Positions 1 through 10,023 of a stretch of 64,000 bases of DNA are shown piece after piece. The stretch's first letter is position 1; each line of letters opens with the position of its first letter. This stretch comes from Cycas panzhihuaensis (taxonomy: Eukaryota; Cycadophyta). The notes under the pieces were generated by a model, which did not search any database, was not told the DNA's origin, and saw only the letters and a list, made by a program, of their open reading frames with translations. The stretch spans positions 132,997,741-133,061,740 of the forward strand of contig CM041465.1 of the NCBI GenBank assembly GCA_023213395.1. Reading direction: 5' to 3'. A program made the translations under genes and the position numbers.

Positions 1-270
1 TTACTACCCTTGACCATTTCAGGTAGTAGCTGGCCTGATAGTTTCTTCAACTCGATAGTGTCGTTCTGGTACACTTCCTCAATCCTATATGGGCCTTTCC
101 AATGCATCTTCAGTTCTCCTTGGGTTGTTTGGGATTTGTTGTCGAATCGCCATACTCAATCACCCTTCTTGAAATACGATGTCTTGTCGTGGCGGTCGTG
201 CCTTGTCCTTTTCTGCCTTTTCCTTAGTGTGGTATGCTTTGTCAATTTCTTCTTATGATCCCTTAATTGG
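1..270 (-). pseudogene. H1 integrase C-terminal tail (fragment)
   Basis: Minus-strand translation gives a stretch rich in Lys, Arg and His, then a KKGD-like turn, an in-frame stop, a WRFDNKS segment and the block HWKGPYRIEEVYQ. This pattern of KGD, then a DSKF-like segment, then WxGPY is typical of the C-terminal domain of plant gypsy integrases and aligns with the H2 copy near 57804-57990. That domain binds DNA nonspecifically and helps place the integrase. Only the end of the protein is here; the catalytic core is deleted upstream and the 3' LTR would lie beyond base 1. A TGA near 151-155 breaks the frame. Confidence 0.65.
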
Positions 271-271
271 T

Positions 272-405
272 CTTCTCCTAACCAATGTTCTCTACAATGT
301 CTCGAATGGGAAATTCCACATAGTGGTTCTCCATAAAAGGGCTTCACATAATCTCCAACATATTCTCCATGATTTCTATCTTCTGGAGTGGCAACTATTT
401 CGGTC
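272..405 (-). pseudogene. H1 conserved box shared with H2
   Basis: On the minus strand this encodes a motif close to ERNHGEYVGDYVKPFYGE. Nearly the same motif and nucleotide sequence occur at 60880-61007 in H2. The function is not known to me. In H1 the box follows the protease and is fused directly to the integrase tail. In H2 it precedes gag-like sequence. The conservation marks it as a real coding segment of this family, but its normal place in the polyprotein cannot be decided from two rearranged copies. Confidence 0.5.
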
Positions 406-544
406 ACATTTCGAGAAAGTAGGTTACATCTATAGGATGAGGGGTTGACTTCATAATTGTCCGTAGCCAATAATCCACAAATCTCATCTCGTTTTCATCA
501 TCTGAAGAATTGTAAATTTCTCCAAAATAGGTCGGTTCTTCTTT

Positions 545-1252
545 CTAGTAATGGGTCGATGTTGTAGGCTTCTCCGCAGTATGATAGAGGTTTTCTTTGT
601 CACATGAAAAAGTTGTTGCTTCCCTTACGACGGTTGTACTTGATCTGTTGTAATGTATCACCTCAATGGAGTTCTTCCCCAACATTGGTAATACTACTTT
701 ATTTCCTTCATCTGACAAGGTGAAGGTTACGTCTTTCCAACTTTGGAGACATTGGGTTTTGTATAGCCATGGTCTCCCCAATAAAGCTGGATAGGGAGTT
801 GCACCTTTCTCCGTTTCCACAATCGTAAAATCGATCTTTACGACAATTCCTGCCACATCCACCTTGATGTTGGCCAGTTTTCCCACGGGTCGCACCAACA
901 ATTCATTGGCTAGTTTTAACGAATAGGTTGCCGCTTCCAACTTTGGACTCCCCAACTTCCGCCATGTCGAAGTGGGCAGTACATTCACAGCTGCTCCCCC
1001 ATCAACGATCACTCTCGGAAACTTTTCTCCCAAAACTGACATGGTTACCATCGGATCCATGTCGAATGATGGTATGATTTGCTTCCAACTCTTGGTAATT
1101 CCTTTCTGTAGCACTCCTCCTTTGATCCAATCAATAACTTGGGACAAGGGGATAGTCAACTGTAACTGTTTCGCCAAATTCTCCATTAATAGCAACATTC
1201 TAGGCATATCCTCAACTGGTAATCCTTTAAACAACTCTTCCATTTGCACCAT
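545..1252 (-). pseudogene. H1 retropepsin-like aspartic protease region
   Basis: A 235-residue open frame. Residues 81-92 read VIVDGGAAVNVL, the place of the aspartic protease active site, with D84-G85-G86 instead of the usual D-T/S-G. About 70 residues later comes ALLGRPWL (156-163), the standard flap-to-second-half motif of plant gypsy proteases. The protease would cleave the Gag-Pol polyprotein within the particle. Its N-terminal part (1-70) continues the sequence after the zinc knuckles. The Thr/Ser to Gly change at the active site could be a family trait or a loss of function. Downstream there is no reverse transcriptase, so no working Pol can be made. Confidence 0.7.
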
Positions 1253-1501
1253 TTAGGGTTTTGTCGTAAGTTCTTCCGGTAGTTTTTCTGGCTCTTTTTG
1301 TTTATTTTTCCGCACATAAACATATTTCGTTTCCGGTTTACCCATTGGTAGTATATTCTCCTCCCGGACTAAATCATCTAACACTTGTTTCGCTTGTTTG
1401 TACTGATCCATTTCTGTTGGGGGGTTTGGATATCCTTCATCCAATTTCTCTTTTTGTTTGTTCTGTAATTTCACATTCTTAGTTTCTAGCACAATTGTCA
1501 T
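1253..1501 (-). pseudogene. H1 linker between nucleocapsid and protease
   Basis: An 82-residue open frame, Lys- and Glu-rich, including the block QYKQAKQVLDDL, which resembles a helical linker. It lies between the triple zinc-knuckle segment and the protease and ends exactly where the protease frame opens, so it is read here as a frameshifted part of the same polyprotein. No domain is recognised in it. Confidence 0.45.
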
Positions 1502-1567
1502 TAGGTTCGTTGCTTTAGCTTTACCCTTACAATCTTCTGTTTTGTGGTCGCTTGGGCCCGCGATTCT

Positions 1568-2077
1568 TTATCTGAGCACACATTCGTATTCCTGCTTCAT
1601 TGGGCATTCAGACTTCCAGTGCCTGAACTGTAGACAGATGAGGCATCTCCCCATCGGTTGTTTCTTCCTTGAGGGTTTGGGTACGCCCCTTGTTGTATAC
1701 ACATTCTGAGGTGGGTTGCCTCTTCCCCGACCTCGACCTCTGAATGCCTTTCCCCTGGGATTGTAGAAACAATCCTTGGTTGTATGTGTGTCAACCTCAC
1801 ATATGTGGCACCACTTCTCCTGTTGATGCGTCGCACTGTTTTTTAAATTTAGATCACATTCCCGGGTGGTATGTGAGTTTTCTTCACAGATATGGCACCA
1901 CTTGGTTACCCTTCCAGTGTGCTCTTTCTTTTTGGGCATCTCTTCTTCTTCCCGATTATTTCTGATTTTCAATCTTGTTACTTCTTTTCTTAGTGCCTCC
2001 AATTCCGATTCCTCTTCTGCTACCCCTACCTGGCAGAAGGGTCGATTATCTTGGTTACCTTGACTCTCTAGTCTCAT
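1568..2077 (-). pseudogene. H1 nucleocapsid with three CCHC zinc knuckles
   Basis: A 169-residue open frame with three CX2CX4HX4C knuckles, at residues 61-74 (CHICEENSHTTREC), 90-103 (CHICEVDTHTTKDC) and 145-158 (CLICLQFRHWKSEC). An RG-rich run lies between the second and third (113-120). CCHC knuckles bind the element's RNA during packaging. Most plant gypsy nucleocapsids have one knuckle, so three is unusual. A Glu-rich, coiled-coil-like segment (21-47) precedes them. The frame is shifted relative to the capsid part upstream and the linker downstream, so the copy is broken. Confidence 0.8.
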
Positions 2078-2140
2078 CTTGTAATCTTAACAGCAAGGAA
2101 TCTTGTCCTCCTGCTTGGGCATCCATTTCCATCTCAAAAT

Positions 2141-2413
2141 CTAATGCGGATCTCGAGCATTCTTGAATGACTTTAGCGGATGAGCATGCATCATAGCTCG
2201 CAAATTCTCATTCAGCCCTCTTACGAAGTAATTCTTCATATTATGATCCGTTATCGTCTCATTGATCATGCTTGCTGCAATAATCTTCATTCGGCTAATG
2301 TAAGTTAAGACGGATTCCCCCGGCCTCTGCCTGATCTCTCGCAGTGCGATTTCCACGGCTTCATTACTGCGAAACTTTTGAAATCTCTCTTCAAATGCTT
2401 TCTTAATCTTCAC
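2141..2413 (-). pseudogene. H1 Gag capsid domain fragment
   Basis: A 90-residue frame with the hallmarks of a retrotransposon Gag capsid: an FEERFQKF start, then REIRQRPGESVLTYISRMK, then VRGLNENLRAMM. The pattern of QxxGESVxxYxxRF followed by a FxxGL-like helix is the Retrotrans_gag signature. It would assemble the virus-like particle. It is separated from the N-terminal Gag segment upstream by a frameshift near 2413-2463. Confidence 0.75.
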
Positions 2414-2462
2414 CCATGGCTCATTTTGTTTGTTTCCTTATACCAAGCCAAGGGTACTCCTC

Positions 2463-3254
2463 TCAATGTACTGAGCGTGCTTTGATTTCATCTTCGTCTG
2501 TAATCTTTTTGACATCAATGAGGTTCTGAAATAGATACACGTGCTCTGCTGCGTCTAAAGTATCATTAAAGATTAGTTTCCCAAAGTCTCTGTAATCGTC
2601 CATTTTGGGAGATTGCAACTGTCCCCCACCTGATGGTGATCTTTCCCCTCCTCCGTCCTTTGGGGATGCATTGGGAGTAACTACTGCTGTACTATCCTTT
2701 CCAAACAACGGATTTTTGAACGGAGTTTTTATGTGTATCGGTTCCACTACACCTGGAACTTGTATAGTCAATGGCGTTACCGTAATATAAGATTGATCCG
2801 ATCCCCTTTCTGTCGAATCTTCAAAAAGTTGTCTCGTTAGCTTGTTTTCCCAATATGCCGAGGGACCTTCCTCCGCCTTCTTATCACTGTCACCTAGGTC
2901 CTTCGGGCTGTCCTCCACTGGTATACTTCCCTCTGTTATGATTTCTTCATGCTTTTCATCCACTTTAGGCTTCCCTTCAATCTCCGGGCTAAACAGATCA
3001 TCTCTGATAGGGGCTGGTGTCAATACCATGCGTTCGCCATGGGTTTCCTCTTCCTGAGGTGTCTGGGCTCCACTTGCCTCAGATCCTTCAACGGACTGTC
3101 CCTTAGTCTCGTTGTTTTGCGAACTCAACCTCCTCGCCCTTCTGAGTTTTGCTTCTTTTGACCATCTTAATGCCCTTTGTCTACTAGTCTCCTTTTCCTT
3201 GGGTGAAGTATCCTTCTGGGGCTCTTCCGACCTTGAAGGCCTCTTAGGTGGCAT
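2463..3254 (-). pseudogene. H1 Gag N-terminal region
   Basis: A 263-residue open frame starting MPPKRPSRSEEPQKDT, the likely Gag start because a primer-binding site and LTR lie just upstream. The first 130 residues are highly charged and probably disordered (Lys, Glu, Ser, Pro rich). The end (about 215-263) enters the capsid fold with DTLDAAEHVYLFQNLIDVKK. It continues, after a frameshift, into an RGVPLAWY-like block and the capsid fragment at 2141-2413. This is the best preserved reading frame of H1. Confidence 0.7.
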
Positions 3255-3379
3255 TGGAAGGTCCCACAGGCGGTGGCTTAGTTACAGCCCGCCATCACGT
3301 TGGCAGCCAGGGTCCTCTGCCCTTTACACATTCTTTTTCCTTTGAAACCCCTAGGCCCTGTCCCTCCTCAACGGACGTA

Positions 3380-3393
3380 GGCAACGGAACCAA
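3380..3393 (-). other. H1 primer-binding site candidate
   Basis: Directly inside the 5' LTR the minus strand reads TTGGTTCCGTTGCC. Its position, touching the CA end of the LTR, is that of a tRNA primer-binding site. It is not the initiator-Met type used by the copia elements in this window, and the tRNA is not identified. The 125 bases from here to the Gag start (3255-3379) are the short leader. Confidence 0.45.
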
Positions 3394-4255
3394 TGTTGAC
3401 TTCAGCTGGTCTCTTATTACACTTACAAGATACCTCTGCTCACTTGTCAAGGTTTAAACAGCGCTATAGTCTAGTTTTAGGATACTGTCAACATGGTTAT
3501 TCACATACATTCCACATACATTCCATATATAATTCACAAAATGGTACACAGCAGTACAAAAATCAATACATACTTCAGCAAATCATCATCACAACATCAA
3601 GTATACATCAATTTCCACGTAACTCTTCCTTTTATTAATTCAACAGTTTATTTACACAGAGGCTGGAATGCATTCCTGAGCACTCTAGCGACATCTGATC
3701 ATACATTACGGATGCGTACCGGATGGTACTTATCATACATTCATGCTCCAATTGGGTACATCATGCGTCTTGTCTCCTGTACCTAAGCGTGCCGTGATAT
3801 CCGGCTCTCACCCTCGAGCACATGACATAGGAATGAATAACTCGGCTCTCACCTTTGAAATGGTCCTCAAAGCACCATTAAATATGTCCCTTTGATGCCT
3901 TTTGGATGAAAGGTTATGACCCAAAGTCATAACCATACCTTTTGTCACCAAGGTACCCTTTCACTTTAATCATTAGTTATGCACTTTAACTAATGTCTTC
4001 ATTAGGTCCGTACGTCCGTGCATACAGCGACTTCGAGGCTCCCCGGTCCGTCTTGTTGTGCGTGCCGCTTAGTTCCACTCTTTGTGCGTGTCGTAGTGCG
4101 TACCCGTTCAGTGCGCTTTGTCATACGTACCCAGAATGTTGATTTCTTCAACTGTTTGTGCGTACCTCCGTACGGTCCGTACTTGCATTCCTTTGGTCAA
4201 TACAAGCCTGTATTCCGTCTTCCTCAAGGCCTATATGTCACAATTTGCCCCAACA
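3394..4255 (-). repeat. H1 5' LTR
   Basis: About 862 bp bounded by TGTTGGGG (minus-strand start, at 4255) and GTCAACA (end, at 3394). It is homologous over its length to the LTR of H2 at 54977-55988, including the start, the block around 3801-3960 and the CACTTGTCAAGG block near the end. It contains two copies of a 40-bp unit (CTCGGCTCTCACC, 3801-3859), which H2 has expanded to four. No clear TATA box is seen. Confidence 0.75.
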
Positions 4256-4269
4256 GGGGACACGCTTAA

Positions 4270-5131
4270 GATGGTAGTTTAAGCTCATTTCGAAGGGCAA
4301 AGAGAGGAGTGAGATGGTCATGCATAGAATTTCTTAACAAATTTCCCATTAACGGCTTTCTCAAATTCAAGGCCCTCCAGGGTGGCGATCTCGTAAGTGC
4401 CATTACCGAGATTCTCGAGAACGACAAAGGGGCCAACCCATTTGGGCCTGAATTTGGTCAAGCGGTCATGAAGATATTCCAGTTTGAGGACTTGGTCCTC
4501 GGGGTGCAAAGGACGAGAACGAAGGTGTTTATCGTATGTCCTTTGTGATCGGGCCTTAGAAGTGAGGTTCGCTTGGTAAGCAGCCAAGCGTCTCTCGTCC
4601 AAGGCTTCGAGGTCTAGGAGGCGAGCCTGATGGATAGACTCCTCGTCAATAAGACCCCAAAGAGAGATTCGTAAAGAGGGAATCTCCACTTCCAATGGGA
4701 GATGGTAATTTAAGCTCATTTCGAAGCGCAAAGAGAGGAGTGAGATGGTCATGCATAGAATCTCTTAAGGAATTTCCCATTAATCACTTTATCAAATTCA
4801 AGGCCCTCCAGGCTGGCGATCTTGTAAGCGTCGTTACCGAGATTCTCGAGAACGACAAAGGGGCCAACCCATTTGGGCCCGAATTTGGTCAAGTGATCAT
4901 GAAGATATTCCAGTTTGAGGAGTTGGTCCCCAGGGTGCAAAGGACGAGAACGAAGGTGTTTATCGTATGTCCTTTATGACCGGGCCTTAGAAGCGAGGTT
5001 CGCTTGGTAAGAGGCCACGCGTCTCTCATCCAAGGCTTCAAGGTCTAGGAGGCGAGCCTGATGGATAGACTCCTCATCGATAAGACCCCGAAGAGAGATT
5101 CGTAAAGAGGGAATCTCCACTTCCAATGGGA
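4270..5131 (-). repeat. Two-copy tandem duplication (431 bp) of G's integrase tail
   Basis: Copy 1 is 4270-4700 and copy 2 is 4701-5131. Both start with TGGTAGTTTAAGCTC or TGGTAATTTAAGCTC and end with CTTCCAATGGGAG. The copies agree closely but carry scattered substitutions, so the duplication is not brand new. The unit covers the last part of the integrase C-terminal domain, its stop and a short piece of sequence after it, so a whole second reading of the protein tail lies downstream of the first. Confidence 0.9.
4318..4700 (-). pseudogene. G integrase tail, downstream duplicate
   Basis: This is the second copy of the integrase C-terminal tail in reading order. It contains SIHQARLLDLEALDERR, then DQVLKLEYLHDRLTKFRPKWVGPFVVLENLG. 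It lies beyond the stop of the first copy, so it would not be translated as part of Pol unless the first stop were bypassed. The open frame extends to 4752 because the post-stop sequence between copies happens to be open. Confidence 0.75.
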
Positions 5132-5950
5132 GAACTGCCTCGGTTCCTAGACTAGGGAGAAATGAGTCATTCCCATAGCCGTACGAATTGAAATGCGATA
5201 CGCCCATAGGGCGGAAGGGAGCTGGAGATGCCAATCTCTTTGAGATTGGGCGACGATTTTCTTTAAGATATTTATAAGAGTTTTATTAAATGATTCGACT
5301 TGGCCATTGGCCTGGGGGTAGTAAGGAGAGGAAGTTTTATGAGAGATGTTGGATTTCTCGCAAAGCTCATCCATCTCCTTGTTGCAAAAAGGAGTTCCGT
5401 TGTCCGTGATCAGGACATTAGGAACCCCAAAGTGGCAAATGATATGTTGGTAAACAAAGGTGGCTATCGTCTTACCAGGAGTAGTAGCCAAGGAATGGCT
5501 TCCGCCCATTTAGTAAAGTACTCCATAGTAGTCAAGATAAACTTGTGTTCCAACGAAGAGGACGGGGATATGGCTCCAATGAGGTCCAACCCCCATTGGG
5601 AGAAGGGTCGTGGAGATATAATGGGGTGGAGAGCCTCGCAAGGCAAGTGAGTGATGTTGGCATGCTCCTGGCATTGCCGACATCTCAGGGCATAAGCATG
5701 GGCGTCCTTGAAGAGGGACGTCCGATAGTACCCCATATGGAGGATTCTTTGGGGCATGGATTGGCCCCCAAGGTGGCCCCCGCAAATGCCATGGTGGCAT
5801 TCACGGAGTATCTAGTCCGCTTCGTCAGGGGTAACGCAGCGAAGAAGGATCCCATCAAAGCATCTCTTGTACAATACCTCACCCATAAGAAAGTACTGTC
5901 TGGCAGTAGCCCAAATACGAGACCTAACTTTACCGCTAGTGTCAGGGCGA
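4749..5950 (-). pseudogene. G integrase
   Basis: Spread over several frames. The N-terminal HHCC zinc finger reads GGHLGGQSM then CRQCQEH (about 5690-5790). The catalytic core shows all three acidic residues: WGLDLIG, then LITDNGTPF, then ANGQVESFNK (about 5250-5660). The C-terminal part has KLEYLHDHLTKFGPKWVGPFVVLENLG (4749-4940). Integrase inserts the cDNA into host DNA. Frameshifts near 5150, 5464 and 4974 break the protein even though the catalytic triad survives. The C-terminal tail is tandemly duplicated downstream. Confidence 0.8.
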
Positions 5951-5955
5951 TACTG

Positions 5956-6900
5956 CTATTGAGTGAGATATTGCACGATGTCCCCATACCACTCACTATC
6001 AGCAAGCGGATGGGGAGGAGAGCCCTGAATGGCCAGGATGAGCTCATCAGGAAGAGAGTCATCAACAAGAAGGTCCAAAGGGTTTGGGATAGGAGTGTCG
6101 GCGAGCTGCTTGACCACTACCATCCCTTTCTTTGATTTCCTGTTAATGATGTGAAGATCAAACTCCTTAAGGAGGATGACCCACTTGCCAGTCCTACTCG
6201 TCAGGTCAGGTTGGGTAAGTAAATAGCGCAAGGGATCAGATTGAACGATCACCCGAATAGTATTTCCAAGCAAATAATGACTAAACTTCTTGGTTGCATG
6301 TACCAAGGAGAGGCATTCTTTCTCCACGGGGGAGTAGTTGAGTTCGACAGCCACGAGGGTGTGACTGATGAAGTAAATAGCCCTCTCGGCTCTCGAATCG
6401 TCCTCCTGGGCCAACATGGTGCCCAAAGATTCATCGGTTGCCGAGGTATACAGGATGAATGGCCTATCAAAGAGAGGCGATGCCAATGTCGGGTTGGAAG
6501 CGAGGGCTTCCTTAAGTTCTTCGAAGGCTTGTTGGGCCTTGGAAGACCAAACAAACGGTGCCCCCTTCTTTAATAGGTTAGTGAGCAGTTTGCCGTTTAT
6601 GGCAAAGTTCGCCAAAAAACGCCTGAGGAAACCAAGCCTACCTAAAAACGACTTAATCTGTCGTTGGGTTTTAGGAGGTAGCATGTCAAGGATGGCCTTG
6701 ACTTTATCAGGGTCAATTTGGATTCCTTGTTTTGACACAAGAAAACCAAGGAGTTTGCCAGCGGTTATGGCAAACACGCATTTAAGAGGGTTGAGGCTTA
6801 CAAGGTATTTGTGGCATCGTGCAAAGATAGCCCACAAATCAGTAGGGTGATGGGCTCTAGTATGTGAGAGACCCATCATGTCATCCATGAAGACCTCCAA
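5956..6900 (-). pseudogene. G reverse transcriptase C-terminal half and RNase H
   Basis: A 314-residue open frame. It opens on the catalytic loop EVFMDDMMGLS (YxDD box, here F-M-D-D), continues through the thumb motif KLLGFLVSKQGIQIDPDKV and the connection RQIKSFLGRLGFLRRFL. It then enters RNase H with FILYTSATDESLGTMLAQ, AIYFISHTL and YSPVEKECLSLVHA. The usual first Asp of RNase H (YTDAS-like) appears as YTSATD. Upstream bases 6901-7119 hold the palm motif DGFSGYNQI and the PFGLKN block, separated from this frame by stops. No second RNase H follows; the chain runs straight into the integrase N-terminus. Confidence 0.85.
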
Positions 6901-7119
6901 GGATTTGTTGATGAGATTGTGAAAAACGAATTACATCGCCCTTTGATAAGTGGCGCCTGTATTTTTTAGTCCGAAAGGCATCGCCTTATAGGCAAAAGTA
7001 CCCCACGGAGTGGTGAAGGCCATCCCGTGACAGTCTTCAAGAGAGATTTGAATTTGGTTATAACCAGAGAAGCCATCCATTAAGGACATAACTTCGAAAC
7101 CGGCGGTTCGATCGATGAC

Positions 7120-8514
7120 CTAATCACTAAAAAGAAGTGGAAAATTGTCCTTAGGACATGCGTTGTTGATATCATGGAAATCAATGCATATCCGGATTGT
7201 CCTGTTCTTTTTAGCAATGGGGACAATGTTAGATACCCATTTAAGATAGTCAATGGAAGTGATCAATCCTACATTGAGGAGTTTCTCAACTTCCATTTTA
7301 ACAGCAGCTGAGAGCTTAAGGTGAAGAGGACATTGATTCTGATGCACGGGGCGAGCGCCAGGAATGGTGGTAAGGTTATGGGTCACGATTGAAGGATCAA
7401 TTCCCTTCATATCAGAGTAGTCCCATGCAAAAACATCCTGAAACACCTGGAATAGAAGGGTATACTCCTTCACTTCATCAGGAGAGCATTCCGCTCCTAC
7501 CTTAATGACTTTGCCGGGGGCAAGGGCTATGTCCTGGGTTGCCCACATGCACATGGCATTCCCCTCCTCGAAGTGGAGGGGGGCTCGGTCAACAGGAAGG
7601 GACGAAACAGGGGACAGAGTTGAGTCTGTGAGAGAAGACCCAATAGCCAAGACCTTCTGATAGCCAAGCCTATGGTGACCAGAAGGAAGGTTGGGCGTAG
7701 AGCCCGCTAAATGCTCAAGCAGGGCTTCGTCATTCTCAAAGTAGTCCACCCCATGGATGACCACACTTCGAGAAGATGAAGGGTGAAGGGAAGTAGAGAC
7801 AACGGGACCATGGTGGTTGTCACGCCGCTCGGCGTTCCTAACGGACTCCCTGGAAGAGCCGGAAGGAGGTCCCTCACAAGGGACAACAGGAGGTTCCCCA
7901 ACCTCGTTACCTCTGTGCGGCAACAAAGGGGAAGACTCAAGAAGCACCTGATTAACAGGGGCAATGACATGAGATACAAGGGGAGAACTAGTTTCTCCAA
8001 CTGTAGGGGTTCCAGAGCGGGATCTAGAATGAAGGAGGTGCCCCCTACTCGTGCCCAGAAAGGAAATGGGGTGAGGGGGATCCTCATCCTCACCATCAGA
8101 CTCATCATCGTTAAGGATGGCAAGGTACCTGTAACTTCCGATACCAATAGGAGCGAACCGTGTGAGGTTAGAAGAAGAGGATAAAGGGTCTTCTTCCAAA
8201 AGGGATGAGTCAGGGATGTCAATAGAACAAGCAGAGGCATGGGTAGAAAGGCCTTTGTCGCCTTTCATTTGGCCATGAGACTCTTGACGAGATTGACATG
8301 GTTGTTTGATAGGAGGAAGCTCCCGAGAGATGACTCTCATTCGTCCTTCATGGACGAATTTAAGTTGCCCCCAACAGGACGAGCACACAGCTCCCATCTG
8401 ATCGAGCCATGGGCGTCCCAACAACAGATTGTAGTCAACGTCAACGTCGAGGACTACAATATCAACGAGGACAGTCTTGTCCTCAAGAGTAAGCGGGATA
8501 GACACCGATCCCAA
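7120..8514 (-). pseudogene. G protease C-terminal half to reverse transcriptase N-terminal part
   Basis: The longest open frame in the window (464 residues). Residues 22-36 (VDVDYNLLLGRPWLD) are the LLGRPW motif of the protease second half. A long Ser/Pro-rich, probably unstructured linker follows (about 65-290). From about 330 comes the start of reverse transcriptase: VFAWDYSDMKGIDPSIVTH, LNVGLITSIDYLKWVSNIV and KKNRTIRICIDFHDINNACPKDNFPLL. The last motif carries the ICIDFxxIN box that precedes the palm. A stop at 7120 cuts the enzyme before the LDGFSGYNQ block, which lies in the next bases in another frame. Confidence 0.85.
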
Positions 8515-8541
8515 GGGTTTCTTTTCGCTACCATCGTAGCC

Positions 8542-8775
8542 TTAGCACTGCCATGGAACCGGTTCTAAATCTGATATGCCGAGCTCTTGCATAATATGCA
8601 ACGGCATAGCATTAATGGAAGAACCATTGTCGACAATGGTTATTCGTAAAGTACAATCTAGAGTATCGATGGTAATAGTGAAAGGGAAGTGCCATTGGCG
8701 CTCCCTTTCGCTAATAGGGGGAAGATCCTTAGGATCAAAGAAAATGACAGGTTCACGGCTCGAGGTGACACCCAA
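8542..8775 (-). pseudogene. G aspartic protease, active-site half
   Basis: A 77-residue frame with ITIVDNGSSINAMP, the retropepsin active site with D-N-G in place of D-T/S-G. It is followed by HIMQELGISDLEP. The LLGRPW half of the enzyme is in the next frame (from 8514), so one frameshift near 8515-8542 splits the protease in two. The DNG form occurs in some gypsy lineages, so it is not by itself proof of loss. Confidence 0.75.
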
Positions 8776-8826
8776 GGCGTAAACGGGCGCGTCACTTAAT
8801 CCTAAGGCCTCTAAGAGTAATGTGCA

Positions 8827-9111
8827 CTATTCAGGGCAGCTCCTCAAGACATCCATTATGGACATTCCGACAGCCACAGTATGAAGCTCATCAATGACAG
8901 AGAAGGGCTTCCCCTTCGCAGTGGGTTGGGGAAGGGCCCTTTGAAAGTCGTAACGACCGGGGCACATAAGAATGGTCTTGGGGAGTGTGGGGGCTTCCGA
9001 AAGAGAAGTTTCTAGAAGAGGGTCAGGATGAGATGTGGACGAAGAGGCACCATTCGCCTCTTTGATCACTTGAGATCGGGTTAAGGCATACAATGGAGTG
9101 GTCTCAAGCAA
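8827..9111 (-). pseudogene. G segment between nucleocapsid and protease
   Basis: A 94-residue open frame with PTLPKTILMCPGRYDFQRALPQ and then FSVIDELHTVAVGMSIMDVL. It lies between the zinc-finger part of Gag and the protease and is read as the protease N-terminal extension. No catalytic motif is present. Confidence 0.5.
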
Positions 9112-9246
9112 CTGAATAACCTTCTTTCCCTTATTCCGGGATCGCGAAGGAGATGGGATATGTCAGCTAGGGGAACCTAAGGAAGAGGACGAATTCCTCG
9201 CACCCTTCCCCTTGGTTTGGGAAGACTAATGGTTTGGAGACCTCCC

Positions 9247-9582
9247 TCAGTTCTGGTTATTCTTCTGTTGAGGGTTTCGATCACGTTTCCCATGTTTGGG
9301 GAAGGGATCCCTGTGAACAGGCTGATCTAGATTGGGTCTAGATGCCCATTTTGGGGAAGAGTCACGTTGTGGGGCGGCCTTAGGATGCTGTGCCCGACAC
9401 CGCGAATCATCATGGAAGCACTCCCCATGAATGGAGCACCACTTCTTCTCAAGGGAGGAGTCAGGTTTCCTCGCTTGAGAGGACTGGGTGTTACCACCCT
9501 TGGAAGGAGCAGCTTGGGAAGCCTGGTGAATAGGCTTGTTAGACATGGGAGATGAAAGAGTTTGAAGCTTGAGCTCCTTCAT
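9247..9582 (-). pseudogene. G Gag nucleocapsid segment with a C-H-H-C zinc finger
   Basis: A 111-residue frame with WCSIHGECFHDDSRC (CX2HX4HX4C), the form of zinc finger seen in Tat/Athila-like Gag proteins, where the second Cys of the classical knuckle is a His. Flanking sequence is Gln/Lys/Ser rich. It would bind the element RNA. Other parts of Gag are in neighbouring frames. Confidence 0.7.
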
Positions 9583-9705
9583 AGTACGTTCGAATGAACG
9601 TATAGCTGAAGTAAGAGGGTTTAGAGTCTTCGCAGTAGAATGGGAAGAAGACCTAGTGGGTTGTTGAGTTTTGGTTTCTTTTGATGGTGGTGGGGCCTCA
9701 CGTCG

Positions 9706-10023
9706 CTATGAGGACTTTAGAGGCTTCTTGAGTCCAGCCTGGATCTCAATGGCCTCGAGTGCCAAGCACTTCGCTATAGCGGAGTCACACATAGTCACCC
9801 CCGTCTTGAGGACTTCTACGTGAACTTCTGGATGAAGGGCATTGACAAAAAGGTCCCCCTTCAACTCCTCCAACAAAGTAGCCTTAGCGGAGTGAAGAAG
9901 GTCATGGAAACGCTGCACAAAGTCACGATTCATTTCATTGTGGCATTGTTTAAGTGATAAGAGAGATTTCATTCTACTCTCAAATGGGTGAGCCACGTCA
10001 AAGTAGTCGATGAACTCGTCCAC
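9706..10023 (-). pseudogene. G Gag capsid domain fragment
   Basis: A 105-residue frame showing the Retrotrans_gag pattern: SLLSLKQCHNEMNRDFVQRFHD (Q-x(n)-E-x-x-x-x-F-x-x-R-F), then VNALHPEVHVEVLK. The part upstream (10024-10311) holds further capsid sequence with stops. Confidence 0.75.

Larger units (their letters stand above)
1..4255 (-). mobile_element. H1: Ty3/gypsy LTR retrotransposon, left part outside window
   Basis: Reading down from 4255 on the minus strand come a 5' LTR, a primer-binding site, a gag with three zinc knuckles, a protease region and then an integrase C-terminal tail that runs off the window. Reverse transcriptase, RNase H and the integrase core are absent between the protease (ends near 545) and the integrase tail (1-270), so an internal deletion has occurred. 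Its LTR is homologous to the LTR at 54977-55988, making this the same family as H2. It abuts the 3' end of element G and may be inserted in it. Confidence 0.8.

Noticed and set aside
3394-4255. 3' LTR of G
   Set aside because: It follows G's integrase directly, but it matches the H2 LTR and stands directly before H1's primer site and gag. G's 5' region shows no similarity to it.
5545-6135. 196-codon plus-strand frame
   Set aside because: It is the antisense of G's integrase and RNase H region, which has clear motifs on the minus strand.
6416-6850. 144-codon plus-strand frame
   Set aside because: Antisense of G's reverse transcriptase and RNase H; no motif of its own.
7707-8240. 177-codon minus-strand frame, Leu/Pro rich
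   Set aside because: A shadow in another frame of the Ser/Pro-rich linker of the 464-codon G frame; composition is explained by that.
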